Below are positions 22,650 through 30,157 of a stretch of 34,105 bases of DNA, in pieces. Source of the stretch: a virus; IMG/VR virus record IMGVR_UViG_3300032265_002238, positions 1-34,105 of that record. One strand, 5' to 3'. The position numbers and the translations under genes were made by a program. A model generated the notes under the pieces. The model did not search any database, was not told where the DNA came from, and worked only from the letters and a program-made list of their open reading frames with translations. The stretch's first letter is position 1. Every line of letters starts with the position of its first letter.

Positions 22650-23766
22650 TGCAACGATTTTGGTGGGCGATGTCCGACAACGCCTTAGTGAAATCCCCGA
22701 TGCGACAGTCCAAACCGTAGTCACATCCCCGCCCTACTTTGGGCTGCGTGACTACGGAACGGCTACTTGGGAAGGCGGTTCACCAGACTGCGACCACCGA
22801 GTAGGTAGAGCCACACGGGGCGGTCTGACCGAGAAGCAAGACACCAACAACGGCTCGTTTGGCGATGAGGCCGTATGGGTATGTCCTCATTGTGGGGCTA
22901 ACCGCATAGACAGCCAAATGGGGCTAGAGGAAACACCAGAAGCCTATGTAGAGGCGATGGTTGCCCTGTTCCGTGAAGTCCGGCGTGTGCTGAAAGACGA
23001 TGGCACACTCTGGCTCAACTTGGGGGATAGTTATTTCCCTCACAATGGTTCAAGGGGAAACAAAACACCAGCAGGCGATACTTTGCGAGGGCGAGATAAC
23101 GAATACCAACCTTCACCAAAAATAAATGCAGAGGGACTAAAAGGAAAAGACCTAATCGGTATCCCTTGGCGCGTTGCTTTTGCACTTCAGGCCGATGGCT
23201 GGTATCTGCGCTCGGACATTATTTGGCACAAGCCGAACCCAATGCCCGAAAGCGTTCGTGACCGCCCAACCAAGAGCCACGAGTATGTGTTCCTTCTCAC
23301 CAAATCAGCAAAGTATTACTACGACCACGAGGCAGTAAAAGAGCCGGTGGCAGAGGCAACTGTCGGGCGTATGAAGCGTGGAACTTCAGCAACGCACAAG
23401 AACATCAACGGTGCGCCCGGACAGACAAAGCACGGACTTGCCCAGCCCAGAGACTACGACCCTGACCGCCCTGTTGCTGAAAAGCGAAACCGCAGGTCAG
23501 TATGGACTATCAACACCAAACCCTTCAAGGGGGCGCACTTTGCCGTGATGCCCGAAGCCCTTGTCGAACCCTGCATCTTGGCAGGAAGCAAGGAAGGTGA
23601 TTTAGTCCTTGACCCGTTCACGGGCAGCGGAACTGTCGCTGTGGTTTCACTACGGCACGGCAGGAACTTCATTGGCACAGAACTCAACCCTAACTACGCC
23701 GAAATCGCACAGAACCGCATTGCGAAACAGCACCCCGAACCCGATTTAAGGTGGCACATTGTTTAA
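22642..23766 (+). CDS. SPPY-type DNA methyltransferase (beta-class N4-C or N6-A), copy 1
   Basis: 374 residues from GTG 22642, overlapping the C5 enzyme by 8 nt. Motif IV is T28-S-P-P-Y32 and comes first; the SAM-binding motif D324-P-F-T-G-S-G330 is near the C-terminus, the order of beta-class amino-methyltransferases. SPPY is commonest in N4-cytosine enzymes but also occurs in N6-adenine ones, so the target base cannot be fixed. C50, H52, C81 and C84 (P-D-C-D-H ... V-C-P-H-C) form a probable zinc finger inserted before the helical LFREVRRVLKDDGTLWLNLG segment. The middle third (KSHEYVFLLTKSAKYYYDHE) is typical of phage and type II/III modification enzymes. It is adjacent to a close paralogue; no restriction enzyme is encoded beside it. 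Confidence 0.92.
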   Translation: MPNATILVGDVRQRLSEIPDATVQTVVTSPPYFGLRDYGTATWEGGSPDCDHRVGRATRGGLTEKQDTNNGSFGDEAVWVCPHCGANRIDSQMGLEETPEAYVEAMVALFREVRRVLKDDGTLWLNLGDSYFPHNGSRGNKTPAGDTLRGRDNEYQPSPKINAEGLKGKDLIGIPWRVAFALQADGWYLRSDIIWHKPNPMPESVRDRPTKSHEYVFLLTKSAKYYYDHEAVKEPVAEATVGRMKRGTSATHKNINGAPGQTKHGLAQPRDYDPDRPVAEKRNRRSVWTINTKPFKGAHFAVMPEALVEPCILAGSKEGDLVLDPFTGSGTVAVVSLRHGRNFIGTELNPNYAEIAQNRIAKQHPEPDLRWHIV

Positions 23767-24859
23767 CGCCCGTATCCTCATTGGCGATGCTCGCAAGAGA
23801 CTTGCTGAAATCCCAGAAGGTTCAGTTCGCTGCGTAGTCACTTCCCCGCCCTATTTTGGATTACGGGATTACGGCACAGCCGACTATGAGGGTGGCGACC
23901 CTGACTGCGAACACACGATTTCCCGACCTGATGCTGAAAAGACCGCCAAGCAAGACGAGAGGGTGACCCGTGGTGATAGGACATTTTGTATCAAGTGTGG
24001 GGCTAACCGTGTGGACAGCCAAATCGGTCTAGAGCCGACCCCTGCGGAGTATGTTGCTGAAATGGTCGCTCTGTTCCGTGAAGTCTGGCGAGTGTTGTCT
24101 GACGATGGAACTGTCTGGCTCAACATCGGAGACAGTTATGCCGGTGGCGGTGGTGGAAACTACAACAAGACCGGCATCTCGCAGGCTGGCGGTCAGCACA
24201 TCGCCAATGTCCGAAACCGCCCAGAGTGGCTGGACAACGCAGGGGTGAAGCCGAAGGACTTAATCGGTATTCCGTGGCGAGTTGCCCTTGCATTACAGCA
24301 GGATGGCTGGTACCTTCGCTCGGACATCATCTGGGCCAAGCCAAACCCGATGCCAGAGAGCGTGACAGACCGACCCACGAAGTCTCACGAATATGTCTTT
24401 CTGCTTTCCAAATCACCAAAGTATTTTTACGACCACGAAGCCGTGAAAGAGGATGCCGTTCTCCCCGCAGGAACGAAGGCGGCAAAGGGAAGTGCTGAAA
24501 GGCAAGCCATCAAGGGCGTGAACGCTCGACCCCCCGAATACAAGATTTATGACGGTAAGCGGAACAAGCGGTCAGTTTGGACTGTGAACACCAAACCGTT
24601 TAAGGGCGCTCACTTCGCCGTAATGCCAGAGGCACTTGTCGAGCCGTGTGTCTTGGCTGGTTCAGCACCCGGCGATACCGTTCTTGACCCCTTCACAGGA
24701 AGTGGCACGGTGGCGGTAGTTTCACTACGCAACGGGCGCAACTTCGTAGGAACGGAACTTAACCCCGAATACGCCGACATTGCCTACGAGCGCATCACCA
24801 ACGACCAACCGCTAATGAACCAAGTTGTGCTGGATTTCAGCACCAAAACAAAGGAATAA
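23759..24859 (+). CDS. SPPY-type DNA methyltransferase, copy 2 (paralogue)
   Basis: 366 residues. The start is TTG 23759, overlapping copy 1 by 8 nt with AGGTGG as SD; it makes the N-termini align (FNARILIGDAR versus PNATILVGDVR). The motif order is the same: T28-S-P-P-Y32, a zinc finger (C-E-H ... I-K-C-G-A), LWxNxGDSY, KSHEYVFLLSKSPKYFYDHE and DPFTGSGTVAVVSLRNG. By eye it is about two-thirds identical to copy 1; the main differences are in the segments after the SDSY-like helix and before RNKRSVWTVNTKPFKGAHFA, the likely target-recognition parts. The pair looks like a tandem duplication followed by divergence of specificity. It is the third methyltransferase in 4.4 kb. Confidence 0.92.
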   Translation: MFNARILIGDARKRLAEIPEGSVRCVVTSPPYFGLRDYGTADYEGGDPDCEHTISRPDAEKTAKQDERVTRGDRTFCIKCGANRVDSQIGLEPTPAEYVAEMVALFREVWRVLSDDGTVWLNIGDSYAGGGGGNYNKTGISQAGGQHIANVRNRPEWLDNAGVKPKDLIGIPWRVALALQQDGWYLRSDIIWAKPNPMPESVTDRPTKSHEYVFLLSKSPKYFYDHEAVKEDAVLPAGTKAAKGSAERQAIKGVNARPPEYKIYDGKRNKRSVWTVNTKPFKGAHFAVMPEALVEPCVLAGSAPGDTVLDPFTGSGTVAVVSLRNGRNFVGTELNPEYADIAYERITNDQPLMNQVVLDFSTKTKE

Positions 24860-24861
24860 CT

Positions 24862-25044
24862 ATGAGCAAAGCAACCGCAAACGCCAAGTGGCGGCAATGG
24901 CGAGCCGATTACTACGGCATCAAGCCCATCGTGAGCATCTATGCGAGTGGTGATGTCCACCGTGTCAAGGCGCACGAGCCAACTACCGTAGCAGCCCAAG
25001 CCCAGAAGTCAAGTCGTTTTGGAAAGTTTTTTAAGCGTGCGTGA
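24862..25044 (+). CDS. Small basic protein, unknown function
   Basis: 60 residues; ATG 24862 is preceded by AAGGA and comes 2 nt after the methyltransferase stop. The N-terminal half is basic and aromatic (KWRQWRADYYGIKPIVSIYA), and the C-terminus ends SSRFGKFFKRA. The composition suits a small nucleic-acid-binding protein, but no family is recognised. It overlaps the next gene by 8 nt. A near copy of the boundary element (CGTTTTGGAAA) lies at its 3' end. Confidence 0.7.
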   Translation: MSKATANAKWRQWRADYYGIKPIVSIYASGDVHRVKAHEPTTVAAQAQKSSRFGKFFKRA

Positions 25045-25222
25045 ACTTGGCGAAGGTGAGAAGCGATTAGTTCACCTTGACACCGGCCCATACTTCACGG
25101 TCAAGGTTTACGAGGAAGCGGATTACTCCTTCCACGCCGTTTTCACCACCCAAGATTTTGGTAGCCTTGCCGAAGTCCAAGCGATAATCGCTCGTGTGAC
25201 GGAAGGATTACGAAATGGCTAA
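25037..25222 (+). CDS. Small alpha/beta protein, unknown function
   Basis: 61 residues from GTG 25037, overlapping the previous gene by 8 nt; a TTG at 25019 in the same frame is less likely. The sequence reads as three beta strands (KRLVHLDTGPYFTVKVYEEA, YSFHAVFTT) followed by one helix (SLAEVQAIIARVTEGL). The pattern suggests a compact phage accessory protein. No Cys or catalytic residue stands out. Its stop overlaps the next ATG region by 8 nt. Confidence 0.68.
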   Translation: MRELGEGEKRLVHLDTGPYFTVKVYEEADYSFHAVFTTQDFGSLAEVQAIIARVTEGLRNG

Positions 25223-25385
25223 GTGCGCCAATACGCAACACAAGTGGATGCTGATGACCATCAACGGCAAAAGTGTGTGGGTTTACTGCCACACTTGTGG
25301 TGAAAAGTTTCCCTTTACAGGCGAGCAGAACGGTGCAAGGTTCAGCGGCAAACTCCCCGACAGGTATCTGGTTGACAATGCGTAA
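25215..25385 (+). CDS. 56-aa zinc-finger-like protein
   Basis: ATG 25215 overlaps the previous gene by 8 nt and the frame ends at TAA 25383-25385. It contains C4, H9, C25, H26 and C28 (A-K-C ... Q-H-K-W ... Y-C-H-T-C-G-E-K-F), a likely single zinc-binding fold, then GARFSGKLPDRYLVDNA. Its overlap arrangement on both sides is like that of its neighbours, which supports a real gene. Function unknown. Confidence 0.62.
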   Translation: MAKCANTQHKWMLMTINGKSVWVYCHTCGEKFPFTGEQNGARFSGKLPDRYLVDNA

Positions 25386-25638
25386 ACAGGATTTACTCGC
25401 CCAAATCAAGACAAATCAGCAGGCTATTAACGCTCTTGTCCGTCAAACCGACCTTCTGACGGTTGCTGGAAATGAGCAACGAGAAATCATTGCCGAACTG
25501 AAGCAACAGATGGGCGTGTATGAGAAGGCGTTCCAAATGGCGGCGGGTCGTTTGGCAGCCCACAACGGTATTTCACTAGACGAGGTGGCCGAGTATGCAT
25601 CAAACCTCTTGCGTGAAGCCGCCGTGTCGGGCGAGTAG
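25378..25638 (+). CDS. Small coiled-coil protein
   Basis: 86 residues from ATG 25378, overlapping the zinc-finger gene by 8 nt. The N-terminal 60 residues form a predicted coiled coil (RKQDLLAQIKTNQQAINALV, then EQREIIAELKQQMGVYEKAF). The C-terminal part, LAAHNGISLDEVAEYASNLL, resembles a short helical hairpin. No enzymatic feature is visible. It ends the first run of coupled small genes. Confidence 0.7.
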   Translation: MRKQDLLAQIKTNQQAINALVRQTDLLTVAGNEQREIIAELKQQMGVYEKAFQMAAGRLAAHNGISLDEVAEYASNLLREAAVSGE

Positions 25639-25684
25639 CACAAACTTCACAAAAGTGTAGAAACTTCACCAAAAGGAAACCTTG

Positions 25685-25855
25685 ATGTTTGGCAAATGGC
25701 AAGATAGTATTTTTGCCGTGACTGACCACGACATTTTGTGCGGTGCGTGTGGGGCTGCCATCGAGGAAGTTGATGGTGAACTTCGCCACATCAGAACACG
25801 CGCTAGGGCGTGTGACCTTGACGACCCATCTAGCCTGATGGCACAGAGAAAATAG
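25685..25855 (+). CDS. 56-aa protein with a CGAC motif
   Basis: ATG 25685 has AAAAGGAAA 8-16 nt upstream, and the frame ends at TAG 25853-25855. Features are C19-G-A-C22 and a third Cys at 43, within LCGACGAAIEEVDGELRHIR. That is the start of a rubredoxin/zinc-ribbon-like knuckle with only one clear C-x2-C. Codon use is like that of neighbouring genes. No function can be assigned. Confidence 0.55.
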   Translation: MFGKWQDSIFAVTDHDILCGACGAAIEEVDGELRHIRTRARACDLDDPSSLMAQRK

Positions 25856-25884
25856 TTGCATAACGCTTTGTCTTGAAGTAGCAT
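25856..25884 (+). promoter_or_regulatory. Sigma70-type promoter before the LexA-like gene
   Basis: TTGCAT (25856-25861), a 17-nt spacer and TAGCAT (25879-25884). A start about 7 nt downstream would leave a leader of only about 6 nt before GTG 25897. Confidence 0.58.
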
Positions 25885-25896
25885 AAGGCTCATCTA

Positions 25897-26298
25897 GTGA
25901 AAAGGATGGCCGTGCTGCTCAACGGAAACAACTACACCACCCGAACGGGTAATGATGTTGTTCGCTACATTTCGTGGCATTGGAGGCAGTTGGGCTACCC
26001 GCCTTCTATTCGCACCATCGCTAAGGCGGTAGGCATCACCAGCACTTCGACTATGCAGCAAGTGCTGAAAGATTTGGAACGGCAGGGCAAGATTATGCGT
26101 GACCCCTACCATCGTTCCGTCAAAGTGGTGAACGGCAAGACCCCCGAAGTCTGCGAACACGACTGGCGCACGAAAGAACCAAATGGTGAAATAATCAAGG
26201 TCATCTGCGTTGCCTGCTTCCGTGAAACCGAGTTTGAGTTTCACCCCGACCCAGAGCAGCCATCCACTTGGCTACGCTTTATGGGTGAAGCGCAGTAA
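25897..26298 (+). CDS. LexA-type winged-helix protein fused to a zinc ribbon
   Basis: 133 residues from GTG 25897; ATG 25906 is an alternative. Residues about 19-78 match the LexA DNA-binding domain ([57 protein letters not shown]), with the GYPPSIR turn and the STST recognition-helix start. Instead of the LexA S24 autoprotease, it carries C86-x-H88 ... C104-x2-C107, a probable zinc-binding tail, and ends in an acidic Phe-rich segment ([10 protein letters not shown]). It should bind DNA but cannot undergo LexA self-cleavage. It is a candidate phage repressor or activator of the neighbouring genes, or a decoy at host SOS boxes; those roles are inference. Confidence 0.82.
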   Translation: MKRMAVLLNGNNYTTRTGNDVVRYISWHWRQLGYPPSIRTIAKAVGITSTSTMQQVLKDLERQGKIMRDPYHRSVKVVNGKTPEVCEHDWRTKEPNGEIIKVICVACFRETEFEFHPDPEQPSTWLRFMGEAQ

Positions 26299-26314
26299 AG
26301 CAACTAGGGTGTGA

Positions 26315-26320
26315 TAACAT
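26315..26320 (+). promoter_or_regulatory. Possible -10 (TAACAT) for the 26352-26869 pair
   Basis: TAACAT lies 31 nt before the ATG at 26352, which has a good SD (AAGGAG). No convincing -35 is present, so this is tentative. Confidence 0.35.
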
Positions 26321-26351
26321 CATTTCAGCAACCCCCCTACAAGGAGTAGCA

Positions 26352-26600
26352 ATGAAAACTGAAGCCCTAGCCGATTTGGTTGAGCGAGTTCACAAGGCTG
26401 TCGTTCACGATGCCTACGACACGAACGACATCACCAACCTCCTCAACATCGTCCTAAACCAGAAGGCAACCCTTGATGAGTTGGCTGCTGATAACCGGCG
26501 CCTCATCGAGGCTTTGGAAATCGCAGGCAAGCACATCGAGAGGCTGGAAGCGGTTGAGCCAATGACCAACCTGTTGCAGTATGCCGAGGGAAGCAAGTGA
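26352..26600 (+). CDS. Small coiled-coil protein
   Basis: 82 residues with SD AAGGAG 8 nt before the ATG. It is almost entirely helical, with two predicted coiled segments (TEALADLVERVHKAVVHDAY and QKATLDELAADNRRLIEALE, then IAGKHIERLEAVE). It is coupled to the next gene by a 4-nt GTGA overlap. Similar short acidic coiled proteins are common in phage early regions, but none has a function I can transfer. Confidence 0.72.
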   Translation: MKTEALADLVERVHKAVVHDAYDTNDITNLLNIVLNQKATLDELAADNRRLIEALEIAGKHIERLEAVEPMTNLLQYAEGSK

Positions 26601-26869
26601 TTTTCAGCAAGCGCCTGAAGTGGTCTGAAGCCGATGACTTCGGACAAGTCGAAGCCAACGACCACCCGTATCGCTACATTGCGTGGAATAACAAGGAATA
26701 CGGCGAACTGCGTATCGTGCGCCGTGCCAATGAAGGCGGCATCATCGTTCCGTTGCAGGATTTCAGTATTTACTGCCGTGACCGTGAAGCAGCCAAGCGT
26801 ATGGCCGAGGAAATCAACAAGGCCCTACGCAAGGCTCGCCGCTATAACAAGTTTCAGCCCTTGCTCTAA
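26597..26869 (+). CDS. Small alpha/beta protein, unknown function
   Basis: 90 residues from GTG 26597 (GTGA overlap). It begins with an aromatic and acidic stretch (KRLKWSEADDFGQVEANDHP), continues in beta strands (RYIAWNNKEYGELRIVRRAN, GIIVPLQDFSIYC) and ends in a basic helix (AAKRMAEEINKALRKARRYN). The basic C-terminal helix could contact nucleic acid. It precedes the RecB-like nuclease, which has its own promoter. No family recognised. Confidence 0.7.
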   Translation: MIFSKRLKWSEADDFGQVEANDHPYRYIAWNNKEYGELRIVRRANEGGIIVPLQDFSIYCRDREAAKRMAEEINKALRKARRYNKFQPLL

Positions 26870-26872
26870 TCC

Positions 26873-26901
26873 TTGTTTGTGTCACACACCTTTGCTAGGA
26901 T
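26873..26901 (+). promoter_or_regulatory. Leaderless-type promoter of the nuclease gene
   Basis: TTGTTT (26873-26878), a 17-nt spacer and TAGGAT (26896-26901), then 6 nt and ATG 26908. This is the clearest leaderless arrangement in the window because both hexamers are present. Confidence 0.62.
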
Positions 26902-26907
26902 GTGCCG

Positions 26908-27723
26908 ATGTCATCTACCCCCGTTTATCTCGGCCCTAAGCCTGACGGTGTATCACCAAGCCGAGTGAACCAAATAGAGACTTGTCCTCGGCAATACCAA
27001 TACAGTTCCGTAGAAAAACTGCCCGAAGCCAAAAAGATGGCTACCTATCGGGGAACGGTGTTCCACGCTGTCTTGGAAACGATGTTCCTGCGAACTGCTG
27101 AAAACCCTGAACTTCGCACCATTGACTACACCCTTGAAGTAATGCGTGAGTTGCTTCCTGAACTCGTAAGTGACGAAATCGCTGCTGAAATGGAACTTGA
27201 CGAAGTGGGCAAGCAGGTCTTTGTCCGTGACCTCGCCAAATACATCCGCACCTACTTTACGATGGAAAACCCCACCGAAATCACCAGCGAAGGCATTGAG
27301 ATACGGCTTGACCTTGATATGGGTGGCTTTGGGCTTCGGGGCATCCTTGACCGCCTTGACCGTGACCCTGATGGCTCACTCGCCATCGTGGACTACAAGA
27401 CCGGCAAAGTGCCGGGTGACCAATACAAGGCTTCAGCACTTCTGCCTTCCAAAATCTACGCCTACCTGTCCGAGCAAGTCTTAGGTGAACGCCCCAAGCA
27501 AATCCGCTTGCTTTATGTGCAGTTCGGCAAGACCCTGACCGTAGATGTCACCGATGCCGATGTTGCCTACGCTGAAAAGCGAGTTCGGGCGGCGTGGGAA
27601 AAAATCAACGGTTGGTATGAGGATGGCTACTTCCCACCCGTGCGAAACAACCTCTGCGACAAGTGGTGTTCGTTTAAGAACATCTGCCCCCTCTTTAACT
27701 ACACGAACGACTACCCGTTCTAA
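26908..27723 (+). CDS. PD-(D/E)XK nuclease of the RecB / Cas4-like family
   Basis: 271 residues from ATG 26908 (a GTG at 26902 is in frame, but the -10 ends at 26901). Motifs in order: C26-P-R-Q-Y-Q-Y; G-T-V-F-H53-A-V-L-E; G-I-L-D148-R-L-D-R; I-V-D162-Y-K164-T-G-K; S-K-I-Y-A-Y-L (QxxxY position); and C250-D-K-W-C254-S-F-K-N-I-C260-P. The Asp and Lys residues are the metal-dependent nuclease core. The four Cys should bind a 4Fe-4S cluster, as in Cas4 and AddB. Such phage enzymes act as 5'- or 3'-exonucleases in recombination and replication. There is no CRISPR array or cas1 nearby, so a recombination exonuclease is the better reading. Confidence 0.9.
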   Translation: MSSTPVYLGPKPDGVSPSRVNQIETCPRQYQYSSVEKLPEAKKMATYRGTVFHAVLETMFLRTAENPELRTIDYTLEVMRELLPELVSDEIAAEMELDEVGKQVFVRDLAKYIRTYFTMENPTEITSEGIEIRLDLDMGGFGLRGILDRLDRDPDGSLAIVDYKTGKVPGDQYKASALLPSKIYAYLSEQVLGERPKQIRLLYVQFGKTLTVDVTDADVAYAEKRVRAAWEKINGWYEDGYFPPVRNNLCDKWCSFKNICPLFNYTNDYPF

Positions 27724-27769
27724 TCGTTCCAAAACTGGAACAATAAACGCCTTCATCTCTACGGCGGTT

Positions 27770-27787
27770 TAGTGCTGAAAAGCACTA
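27770..27787 (+). terminator. Hairpin with GAAA tetraloop after the nuclease gene
   Basis: TAGTGCT (27770-27776), loop GAAA and AGCACTA (27781-27787) form a 7-bp stem with a GNRA-class loop. It lies between the boundary element at 27727-27736 and the capsid promoter. No U-tract follows, so it may be an insulator or RNA-stability element as much as a terminator. Confidence 0.45.
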
Positions 27788-27792
27788 GACAC

Positions 27793-27820
27793 TTGACATA
27801 CAGAAAAGTGCCTCTACGCT
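27793..27820 (+). promoter_or_regulatory. Capsid operon promoter
   Basis: TTGACA (27793-27798), a 16-nt spacer and TACGCT (27815-27820). It is the only consensus -35 in the window and stands before the scaffold/decoration/capsid genes, which need high expression. Confidence 0.65.
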
Positions 27821-27833
27821 TTGTCTTGTCAAG

Positions 27834-27857
27834 ACCAACGAAGTCAAACTCGTTGGT
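27834..27857 (+). promoter_or_regulatory. 5'-leader hairpin of the capsid operon
   Basis: ACCAACGA (27834-27841), an 8-nt loop and TCGTTGGT (27850-27857) are perfect arms, immediately before the SD AAGGAG (27866-27871). GTCTTG-T-CAAGAC (27823-27835) is a second, competing palindrome. The leader could control translation or protect the 5' end of the mRNA. Confidence 0.5.
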
Positions 27858-27876
27858 GAAGTCGTAAGGAGAACGA

Positions 27877-28686
27877 GTGGCACGCAAGTTAGTGAAACTC
27901 AACATTAAGGAGACATCGGGTGTTGACCACCCGGCGCACCTCACTGAAGGTTGGGTAGTAATGAAGTCTGCCAACGCATCCGATGTGACTGCGGTTCTTG
28001 ACGAACTGCGCCCCGTTGACGAAGTAATCGAGGCAGCACCAACCGTTGATGAAATGGGTGGGGCTGATGAGGCTACTGAAATCATCGAGGCAACCAAGTC
28101 GGCAACCGCCGATGAGGTATTCACACACCCTGTTTCCAAGGAGGAAACTATGCCCAACACTTCCGAGATGACAGAAGTTGTCATCATTCCGGAGGCCGCG
28201 AGCGAGGCTGAAATCATCAAGGCAATGCCTGCGGCTATCCGCAAGATGCTGGACGAGGCTTCGGCAAACGCCGATGCCGCACTCCGCAAGGCTGCCGCGA
28301 GTGAGGCTGCCCTTATTGCCGAGCGTGAGGCTCGTGCCGATGAGGCTGCAGTTATTAAGGCTTCGCAGTGGTCATTCTTAAACATTGACCCCACCATTGT
28401 CGGCCCGGCGCTTCGCCGCCTTGCCGAGACTGATGGCGTTCTTGCTAACGAGGTCGTAAAGGCCCTTGACAGCGCGAACGAAATCTCCGCTACCAACGCG
28501 GTTTTCACTGAAGTCGGCACGGATGCGCCTGTGGTCGCTGACGATGCTTTCTCAAAGATGGAGAGCCTTGCCAAGTCACTCGTGGCTGATGGCGTTGCCC
28601 CCTCTTTTGAGGCTGCTCTGTTGTCGGTTGCCCAGACCAACGCTGACCTCTACACCCAGTACCTCAACGAGAAGGCAGGTCGCTAA
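27877..28686 (+). CDS. Putative capsid scaffolding protein
   Basis: 269 residues from GTG 27877 with SD AAGGAG at 5 nt. The N-terminus KLVKLNIKETSGVDHPAHLT plus EGWVVMKSA is a recognised start of actinophage head-assembly proteins related to the XkdF region. The middle is acidic, and residues about 120-165 form a long Ala/Glu coiled coil (IRKMLDEASANADAALRKAA, ASEAALIAEREARADEAAVI). The C-terminal part is helical (FSKMESLAKSLVADG). An acidic, coiled protein encoded directly before the decoration and major capsid genes fits a scaffold, which would guide shell assembly and be removed at maturation. It is coupled to the next gene by TAATG. Scaffold function is inferred from position and composition. 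Confidence 0.75.
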   Translation: MARKLVKLNIKETSGVDHPAHLTEGWVVMKSANASDVTAVLDELRPVDEVIEAAPTVDEMGGADEATEIIEATKSATADEVFTHPVSKEETMPNTSEMTEVVIIPEAASEAEIIKAMPAAIRKMLDEASANADAALRKAAASEAALIAEREARADEAAVIKASQWSFLNIDPTIVGPALRRLAETDGVLANEVVKALDSANEISATNAVFTEVGTDAPVVADDAFSKMESLAKSLVADGVAPSFEAALLSVAQTNADLYTQYLNEKAGR

Positions 28687-29141
28687 TGGCTTGGGAACAG
28701 AACCCCTACGCAGTAAAGGTCACTCTTGTCGCAGGTGCAGACCTGTCGACCAAGCAGTTCACCTTCGTCAAGTTGGATGGCAACGCCATCACTGGTACGC
28801 CCTCGGCTATTAGTGCTGCCGCCGCCACCGACTACGTTATCGGTGTCCTTCAGAACCAGCCGAAGGTTGTGGCTACTGGTATCGTTTCCGGTGCCACCTC
28901 TTACAACTACGGTGAGGCTGAAGTCACGCTGTCGGGCATCACCAAGGTTGTTGCTGGCGCAAACAACATCGGTATTGGAAACCGCTTGTCGGTTGACAGT
29001 AGTGGTCGTGCCGTGCCGGTCACCGCTATCAACGCAAGTGCAACCAAGTACATCTTTGGAACGGCCCTTGCGGCTTCGTCTGCGACTGGTGACATCATCA
29101 CTATGGTCGTGAACACCGCCGCTTCCGTTCTCGGCGCTTAG
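28686..29141 (+). CDS. Putative head decoration protein (DUF2190-like)
   Basis: 151 residues, coupled to the scaffold gene by TAATG. The sequence is Ala/Gly/Val/Thr-rich with many short beta strands (VKVTLVAGADLSTKQFTFVK, DYVIGVLQNQPKVV, AEVTLSGITKVVAGANNIGI, AVPVTAINASATKYIFGTAL). The G-V-L-Q-N-x-P pattern followed by a T-x-A-x-V-x-x-S-G-I-T-K-V strand is that of the DUF2190/decoration-type proteins that precede capsid genes. Such proteins bind the outside of the mature shell and stabilise it. It is 18 nt upstream of the major capsid gene. Confidence 0.82.
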   Translation: MAWEQNPYAVKVTLVAGADLSTKQFTFVKLDGNAITGTPSAISAAAATDYVIGVLQNQPKVVATGIVSGATSYNYGEAEVTLSGITKVVAGANNIGIGNRLSVDSSGRAVPVTAINASATKYIFGTALAASSATGDIITMVVNTAASVLGA

Positions 29142-29159
29142 TCAAGAAAGGACTGAAAA

Positions 29160-30146
29160 ATGCCACAACCCAACGTAAACAACGTTCACATTGACGCTAT
29201 CTTGACCAACATCTCGGTTGCGTACTTGCAGAACACCAACAACTTCATCGCTGACAAGGTTTTCCCTGTTGTGCCGGTAGATAAGAAGTCAAACATCTAC
29301 TTCAAGTACACGAAGGATGACTGGTTCCGTGACGAGGCCCAGCGCCGTGCTGACGGCACCGCTTCGGCTGGTTCGGGCTACGGCTTGACCACCGACAACT
29401 ACCTTGCGGATGTTTACGCATTTCACAAGGACATCGGTGACCAGACCCGTGCGAACGCTGACAACCCGCTCAACCCCGATATGGAGGCTACGCAGTTCGT
29501 CACGCAGCGTCTGTTGCTTCGCCGTGAAGTGCAGTGGGCTTCGGACTACTTCACCTCTGGCGTGTGGGGAACCACGAAGTCGGGTACCTCGGCAACGGGT
29601 CAGACCAACGGCTCTACGCAGGTCACGGTGTGGTCTGACTACACGAACTCGACCCCCATCCCGGACATCGAGTACGCCAAGACCACTGTGTTGCAGAACA
29701 CCGGCTTTGAGCCGAACACGCTCGTGCTGTCTTACGCCGTGTTCCAGAAACTGAAGGCTCACCCCACGCTGGTTGACCGCTACAAGTACACGCAGGCTGG
29801 TGCCATCGTGACCGAGGACTTGCTCGCCGCCCTGTTTGGCGTTGACCGTGTTCTCGTTGCGAAGGCTGTTGTCAACGGTGCTAACGAAGGTGCTTCCGGC
29901 ACTTACGCTTTCACCGCAGGCAACTCGGCGCTTCTGTGCTACGTTGCACCCAACCCCGGTCTGATGACCCCCTCGGCTGGCTACACCTTTATGTGGACTG
30001 GCGTTTCGGGTGGTCTCGGCACGACTGTCGGCGTTTCGCGCTTCCGTATGGAGGAACTGAAGGCTGACCGAGTTGAGGGTGAAATCGCCTTCGACAACAA
30101 GGTTGTTGCTGCAGACCTCGGCTACTTCTGGTCAAGCATCATCTAA
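29160..30146 (+). CDS. Major capsid protein
   Basis: 328 residues with SD AAGGA. Features of HK97-type shells of this subgroup are an N-terminal helix (NNVHIDAILTNISVAYLQ), NNFIADKVFPVVPVDKKSNI then YFKYTKDDWF, a spine-helix region (EATQFVTQRLLLRREVQWAS), the long beta-rich A domain (NTLVLSYAVFQKLKAHPTLV) and the closing strand (EGEIAFDNKVVAADLGYFWS). The ADKVFPVVPVDK and QWASDYF patterns recur in major capsid proteins of actinophages. There is no separate protease domain. It forms the icosahedral shell. It ends the capsid operon, and a strong terminator follows at 30158-30209. Confidence 0.9.
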   Translation: MPQPNVNNVHIDAILTNISVAYLQNTNNFIADKVFPVVPVDKKSNIYFKYTKDDWFRDEAQRRADGTASAGSGYGLTTDNYLADVYAFHKDIGDQTRANADNPLNPDMEATQFVTQRLLLRREVQWASDYFTSGVWGTTKSGTSATGQTNGSTQVTVWSDYTNSTPIPDIEYAKTTVLQNTGFEPNTLVLSYAVFQKLKAHPTLVDRYKYTQAGAIVTEDLLAALFGVDRVLVAKAVVNGANEGASGTYAFTAGNSALLCYVAPNPGLMTPSAGYTFMWTGVSGGLGTTVGVSRFRMEELKADRVEGEIAFDNKVVAADLGYFWSSII

Positions 30147-30157
30147 GCCAGAAACGC

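Noticed and set aside
26908-27723. Cas4 of a phage CRISPR system
   Set aside because: The nuclease has Cas4-like Cys residues, but there is no array, cas1 or cas2 in the window. A recombination exonuclease is simpler.
27759-28640. 293-residue minus-strand open frame opposite the scaffold gene
   Set aside because: It is Ser/Ala-rich, without a family pattern, and antisense to a gene with a promoter, SD and recognisable N-terminus. It is a shadow of the Ala/Glu coiled coil.
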